Assembly: GCF_014595975.1 (NCBI RefSeq) | Contig: NZ_JABWGQ010000036.1 | Span: 82,994-146,993, forward strand | Origin: Sphingopyxis sp. LK2115 | GTDB taxonomy: Bacteria > Pseudomonadota > Alphaproteobacteria > Sphingomonadales > Sphingomonadaceae | Reading direction: 5' to 3' | Length of the DNA: 64,000 bases | Shown: one piece after another, positions 60,686 through 64,000 of the stretch | Layout: every line of letters starts with the position of its first letter | How positions within the stretch are numbered: position 1 is the stretch's first letter | Translations under genes and position numbers: made by a program | The notes under the pieces: model-generated | The model's input: only the letters and a program-made list of their open reading frames with translations | The model's database searches: none | Told to the model about the DNA's origin: nothing

Positions 60686-63355
60686 TTACCCGCTGTTCCG
60701 AAGCGCCGTTGCGATTGCGTTGATCGTCAGCTGGATACCTTCGGCGATGCGCGGGTCGGTTTCGCCTGCGCGGTGGCGCTTCATCAGTTCGATCTGAAGC
60801 AGATTGAGCGGCTCGATATAGGGCAGGCGCAGCCGGATCGACGCCTCCAGCGCCGGGTTCTTTTCAAGCAGCCGCGTCTGGCCCGTAATATCGAGCAGGG
60901 CGTCGTGCGCGCGGTTCCATCCGTCCTTGATCCGCCCAAAGATCATGTCGTGACCGTCGACGTGCGCCGCCAGCCCGGCGTAGCGCGCCGCAATCCCCAT
61001 GTCCGATTTGGCGAGCACCATCTCCATATTGCCGAGCAGCGCGGCGAAGAAGGGCCAGCTTGCCGCCATGTCCGCCAGCAGCGCCTTGTCGTCAAAGGCA
61101 GCGAATGCCTCGCCGGTTCCGTACCAGCCGGGCAGCATCGTGCGCGCCTGCGCCCAGCTGAACACCCACGGGATCGCGCGCAGATCCTCGATCGCGCTCG
61201 ATTTGGTGCGGCTTGACGGTCGCGAGCCGATCTTGAGCGTCGCAATCTCGGCGATGGGGGTCATCGCGCGGAAAAAATCCTTGAAGGTCGGCGTGTCGTA
61301 AACCAGCCCGCGATAGGCGGCGAAGGCGGTGTCCGACAGCGCATCCATCGCCGCGGTAAAGCGCGGCGCGTCTTTCGCGCCCATTGCCTCGGGTTCGAGG
61401 CTCGCGAGCAGGCTTGCCGACACCATCGCTTCCAGATTGGTCGCCGCGCTGTCGATCGTGCCATATTTCGCCGCGATCACCTCGCCCTGTTCGGTGATGC
61501 GGATGCGTCCCTGCACCGTGCCCGCGGGCTGTGCGCGGATCGCGGCAAAGGCGCTGCCGCCGCCGCGCCCGACCGCGCCGCCGCGGCCATGGAACAGCTG
61601 CATTGCGATATCGGCTTCCTCGAATACCGGGGTCAGCGCCGCCGATGCCTGATGCAGTCCCCAGGTCGAGGTCAGATAACCGCCGTCCTTGTTCGAATCC
61701 GAATAGCCGATCATCACTTCCTGATGCCCGCGTGCCGCGACATGCCGTGCAATTTCGGGCAGCGCGAAATAGGCCGCCATGATCGCGGGCGCGTCGCCCA
61801 GGTCGGCGATCGTCTCGAACAGCGGCACGACCATCAGATTGTCGTGGCTTTCGGCCGACCACAGCCCGGCCTCGCGCGCCAGCACATGGACTTCGAGCAG
61901 ATCGGACAGGCTTTCGGCCTTGCTGATGATCCACTGGACGATTGCGTCATTGCCCAGTCTCTTGCGCACGTCCGCCGCCGCGTGGATGATCGCGAGTTCG
62001 CCTGCGGTCTCGTCGCTCCACGCGTGCCATGGCGCGGCGAGCGGCCGGTTGACGCCAAGTTCGCGGCGCAGCAAGGCGACGCGCGCCGCCTCGTCCAGCG
62101 CCAGATAATCGGCTTCGACCCCCGACACCGCGAGCAGCTCGGCAAGCACGCGCTCGTGGACCGCGCTGTTCTGCCGCATGTCGAGCGTCGCGAGGTGGAA
62201 TCCGAACACCTCGACCGCGCGGATCAGCCGTCCCAGTGCGCCGATGCCCGCGAGCTGCCCCTTGCCGCTTGCCGACAGGCCGTTCGCGATGGTGACGAGG
62301 TCGCGGCGAAACTCGGCGGGCGCGGCATAGGGCTCGCCCTTCAGCGCGCCGGGACGCGGCGGCGCCCCGCCCGTGATCGCGGCATAAGTCGCCGACAGCC
62401 GCGCATAAATCCCCGACAGCGCCCGGCGATAGGGTTCGTCGCTGCGGCTCGGTGCGGTATCGCCGCTCGCCTCGGCCAGCGCCTCGACCGCTTGCGGAAC
62501 CGGCGCCAGGTTCGACGATACCGACAGTTCGGCGCCGAGCGCGTGAACCTGATCGATATAATGGCCGATCACCGCCGCGGCATTGCGGCTGGTCGCCATG
62601 CACAGCGTCTCGGCAGTGACGAAGGGATTGCCGTCGCGGTCGCCGCCGATCCAGCTGCCGACGCGCAGGAAGCTCGCGGGGCGCTGCCCCAGTTCCTTTT
62701 CCCAACGCGCATACAGCTTGGGCACCACGGGCAGGAAAATGTCGCGCAAATAGGTGAGCGCATTGTCGATCTCGTCGGCGACGAACAATTTCTGCGTGCG
62801 CAGCGGGCGCGTTTGCCAGAGCAGCACCACCTGCCGCCGGATCGCGTCCTCGATCACATCGCCTTCGGGTGTTTCGGCAAGCCCCGCGTCGCGCATCCGC
62901 ATCAGTTCGGCGATGCGATTCTTGTGGTCGAGCATCGACTTGCGGCGCACCTCGGTCGGGTGCGCGGTCAGCACCGGCGCGATCAGTGCCGCGTTCAGCA
63001 GCGCCGCGATCGCTTCGCTGTCGATCCCGTTGCCCTTCAGTGTCTCCAGCGCTGCCGCCACCGTCGCCTCGGGCTCTGCGGCGACGCCCTGTCGATCCTC
63101 GGCCAGATTGGCGAGCATCGAAAACAGCATGAAGCCGCGCACGAAGGCGATGGTGTCGTCGAGACTGAGCGCGTCGAGGCCCGGGTCGATCGCCTCCGCC
63201 CCCGCGATCCCGCGATGCCGGTCGACGCTCGACGAACGGATGTATTCGGTCTGGCGGAATAATTTATCGCCGCCATAGGCGCGGATGACGTCGCCGAGAA
63301 TCCGCCCCAGATAGCGGATGTCGGGATTTTGCGAAATCTGGATCGGTGGGCCCAT
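60686..63355 (-). CDS. ppc: phosphoenolpyruvate carboxylase
   Basis: Carboxylates PEP to oxaloacetate to replenish the TCA cycle. The 889-residue length is typical. Catalytic regions are all present: LTAHPTEVRRKS (His132), GGDRDGNPFVTAE, GYSDSNKDGG (Lys556), FHGRGGAVGRGGG (the glycine-rich loop) and IPWVFSWAQARTMLPGWYG; it ends in TINAIATALRNSG, close to the conserved C-terminal RNTG. The ATG at 63355 (MGPPIQISQNPD) is chosen; further upstream in-frame codons cover a hairpin. Single gene. Confidence 0.96.
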   Translation of the reverse strand: MGPPIQISQNPDIRYLGRILGDVIRAYGGDKLFRQTEYIRSSSVDRHRGIAGAEAIDPGLDALSLDDTIAFVRGFMLFSMLANLAEDRQGVAAEPEATVAAALETLKGNGIDSEAIAALLNAALIAPVLTAHPTEVRRKSMLDHKNRIAELMRMRDAGLAETPEGDVIEDAIRRQVVLLWQTRPLRTQKLFVADEIDNALTYLRDIFLPVVPKLYARWEKELGQRPASFLRVGSWIGGDRDGNPFVTAETLCMATSRNAAAVIGHYIDQVHALGAELSVSSNLAPVPQAVEALAEASGDTAPSRSDEPYRRALSGIYARLSATYAAITGGAPPRPGALKGEPYAAPAEFRRDLVTIANGLSASGKGQLAGIGALGRLIRAVEVFGFHLATLDMRQNSAVHERVLAELLAVSGVEADYLALDEAARVALLRRELGVNRPLAAPWHAWSDETAGELAIIHAAADVRKRLGNDAIVQWIISKAESLSDLLEVHVLAREAGLWSAESHDNLMVVPLFETIADLGDAPAIMAAYFALPEIARHVAARGHQEVMIGYSDSNKDGGYLTSTWGLHQASAALTPVFEEADIAMQLFHGRGGAVGRGGGSAFAAIRAQPAGTVQGRIRITEQGEVIAAKYGTIDSAATNLEAMVSASLLASLEPEAMGAKDAPRFTAAMDALSDTAFAAYRGLVYDTPTFKDFFRAMTPIAEIATLKIGSRPSSRTKSSAIEDLRAIPWVFSWAQARTMLPGWYGTGEAFAAFDDKALLADMAASWPFFAALLGNMEMVLAKSDMGIAARYAGLAAHVDGHDMIFGRIKDGWNRAHDALLDITGQTRLLEKNPALEASIRLRLPYIEPLNLLQIELMKRHRAGETDPRIAEGIQLTINAIATALRNSG

Positions 63356-63365
63356 GCGCCGCTTG

Positions 63366-63412
63366 CTGCACCTGCGAAGGTGCAGGGTCAAGCCGCGCAT
63401 AGCTATGCGCGG
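63366..63412. promoter_or_regulatory. two palindromes between ppc and the YbaY-like gene
   Basis: CTGCACCT (63366-63373) / AGGTGCAG (63378-63385) forms a stem with a GCGA loop, and 63393-63412 (CCGCGCATAG followed by CTATGCGCGG) is a perfect 20-bp palindrome. They lie after the lipoprotein stop and directly before the ppc start, so they may terminate the former and lie in the leader of the latter. Confidence 0.5.
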
Positions 63413-63418
63413 GTTAGA

Positions 63419-63832
63419 TCAATGCGTCTTGACCAGCATCAATGTTCCCAAATCGATCGCGCGGCGTCCATCGAACGTAACAGAATTACGCGTGTCGGTA
63501 ATGAACATCAGCTTGCCCGACGCGTCGGTGATGCGCGCCGACACGGCATAGCTGTGGCGCGGATCGAGCAGGCGCTGGTCGACGGTCAGCGAAAAGGCAA
63601 AGGGCACCTGGCGGCCGTCGGCGGTGAACGCCTGCTGCGCAATCGTCTTTGACGGCGCGTCCATCAGGCTGACGTCGGCGAGCGTGACTTCGACCTGTGC
63701 GGTCGGCGGCAATGCCACGCGTTCGCGATAGGTGATGCTGCCGGTAACCGACACGGGCTGCTCTGCCGGCGGGATCGTCGCGCAGGCGGCGAGCGAGAAG
63801 GCGGAAAGTCCGAAAAGCACCGCACGAACCAT
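63419..63832 (-). CDS. YbaY/YscW-family lipoprotein
   Basis: A 137-residue lipoprotein (LFGLSAFSLAACA) with one beta-sandwich domain: VSVTGSITYRERVALPPTAQVEVTLADVSLMDAP at the start, typical of the YbaY family, and FAFSLTVDQRLLDPRHSYAVSARITD later. Its function is unknown in general; some members relate to META/HslJ proteins. AGGAG precedes the ATG at 63832. Its stop lies 64 bp from the ppc start on the same strand, with two palindromes between. Confidence 0.85.
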   Translation of the reverse strand: MVRAVLFGLSAFSLAACATIPPAEQPVSVTGSITYRERVALPPTAQVEVTLADVSLMDAPSKTIAQQAFTADGRQVPFAFSLTVDQRLLDPRHSYAVSARITDASGKLMFITDTRNSVTFDGRRAIDLGTLMLVKTH

Positions 63833-64000
63833 GTTCAGTCTCCTGGCAACCGTCCCCAGGGGCAAAGGATTACAGCGTGCAAGCCGGAGATGGAAGACAG
63901 CGTTCGACGGGAAACGGCCATAACCCACCACAAAGCCGTTCCCCTTCCGGCGAGTTAGCGTCCGCGCTCGTGGTGTAATTTCCGGTGTAGGCGATGGTGT
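63833..64000. other. right edge, no gene seen
   Basis: The last 168 bp contain no open frame with a ribosome-binding site and no repeat. It is probably the promoter region of the YbaY-like gene and the flank of a gene beyond the window. Confidence 0.4.

Overview
The window is ordinary-looking, GC-rich chromosomal DNA of a sphingomonad alphaproteobacterium, probably Sphingopyxis-like. The support is indirect: the gene set (tonB-exbB-exbD-exbD, large TonB-dependent receptor, paired acyl-CoA dehydrogenases), the codon use, and short GC-rich hairpin repeats between genes of the kind common in Sphingomonadales. I see no rRNA, tRNA, CRISPR array, insertion sequence or prophage.

Layout. 1-9.9 kb holds core genes: the end of an unidentified gene, homoserine dehydrogenase, a secreted hypothetical protein, a complete TonB-ExbB-ExbD-ExbD energy-transduction operon, a Cu/Zn superoxide dismutase lipoprotein, an MFS transporter, a low-molecular-weight phosphatase, an RNA 2',3'-cyclic phosphodiesterase and a Bax-inhibitor-1 protein. 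9.9-29.3 kb is a pectin/hexuronate utilisation locus. It has a LacI-type regulator, an RpiB-like isomerase, kduD, kdgK, two esterases, a secreted cupin, a PL1-type pectate lyase, a TonB-dependent receptor, a GH43 enzyme, uxaA, an FAH-fold hydratase-like protein, an MFS hexuronate transporter interrupted by one in-frame TAG, uxaC and a uxaB/uxuB-type reductase. 29.4-37.1 kb is a valine-degradation locus with a divergent LysR regulator. 37.2-45.5 kb is mixed housekeeping (ppa, MscS channel, metC-like lyase, chrA, sseA, queF, a thioesterase). 45.7-59.9 kb is lipid/acyl-CoA catabolism: a seven-gene minus-strand operon, then an MFS-SDR pair divergent from two acyl-CoA dehydrogenases and an SDR. 60-64 kb has a lipoprotein, PEP carboxylase and a YbaY-like lipoprotein.

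How it fits together. In the pectin locus, polymer is cut outside the cytoplasm (pectate lyase, GH43, esterases) and oligomers enter through the receptor powered by TonB. Unsaturated uronate goes through the RpiB-like isomerase and KduD to 2-keto-3-deoxygluconate; saturated galacturonate reaches the same compound through UxaC, the reductase and UxaA; KdgK then phosphorylates it. The KDPG aldolase is not in the window. A near-palindrome with core ACACCGGT lies in front of every divergent promoter of this locus and once more upstream of tonB, which suggests one LacI-type regulon.

Most notable observations: the shared operator, the amber codon in the hexuronate transporter, the isomerase and cupin that stand in for the usual KduI/KdgF, a perfect 22-bp palindrome between divergent lipid operons, and a long perfect inverted repeat inside the valine operon.
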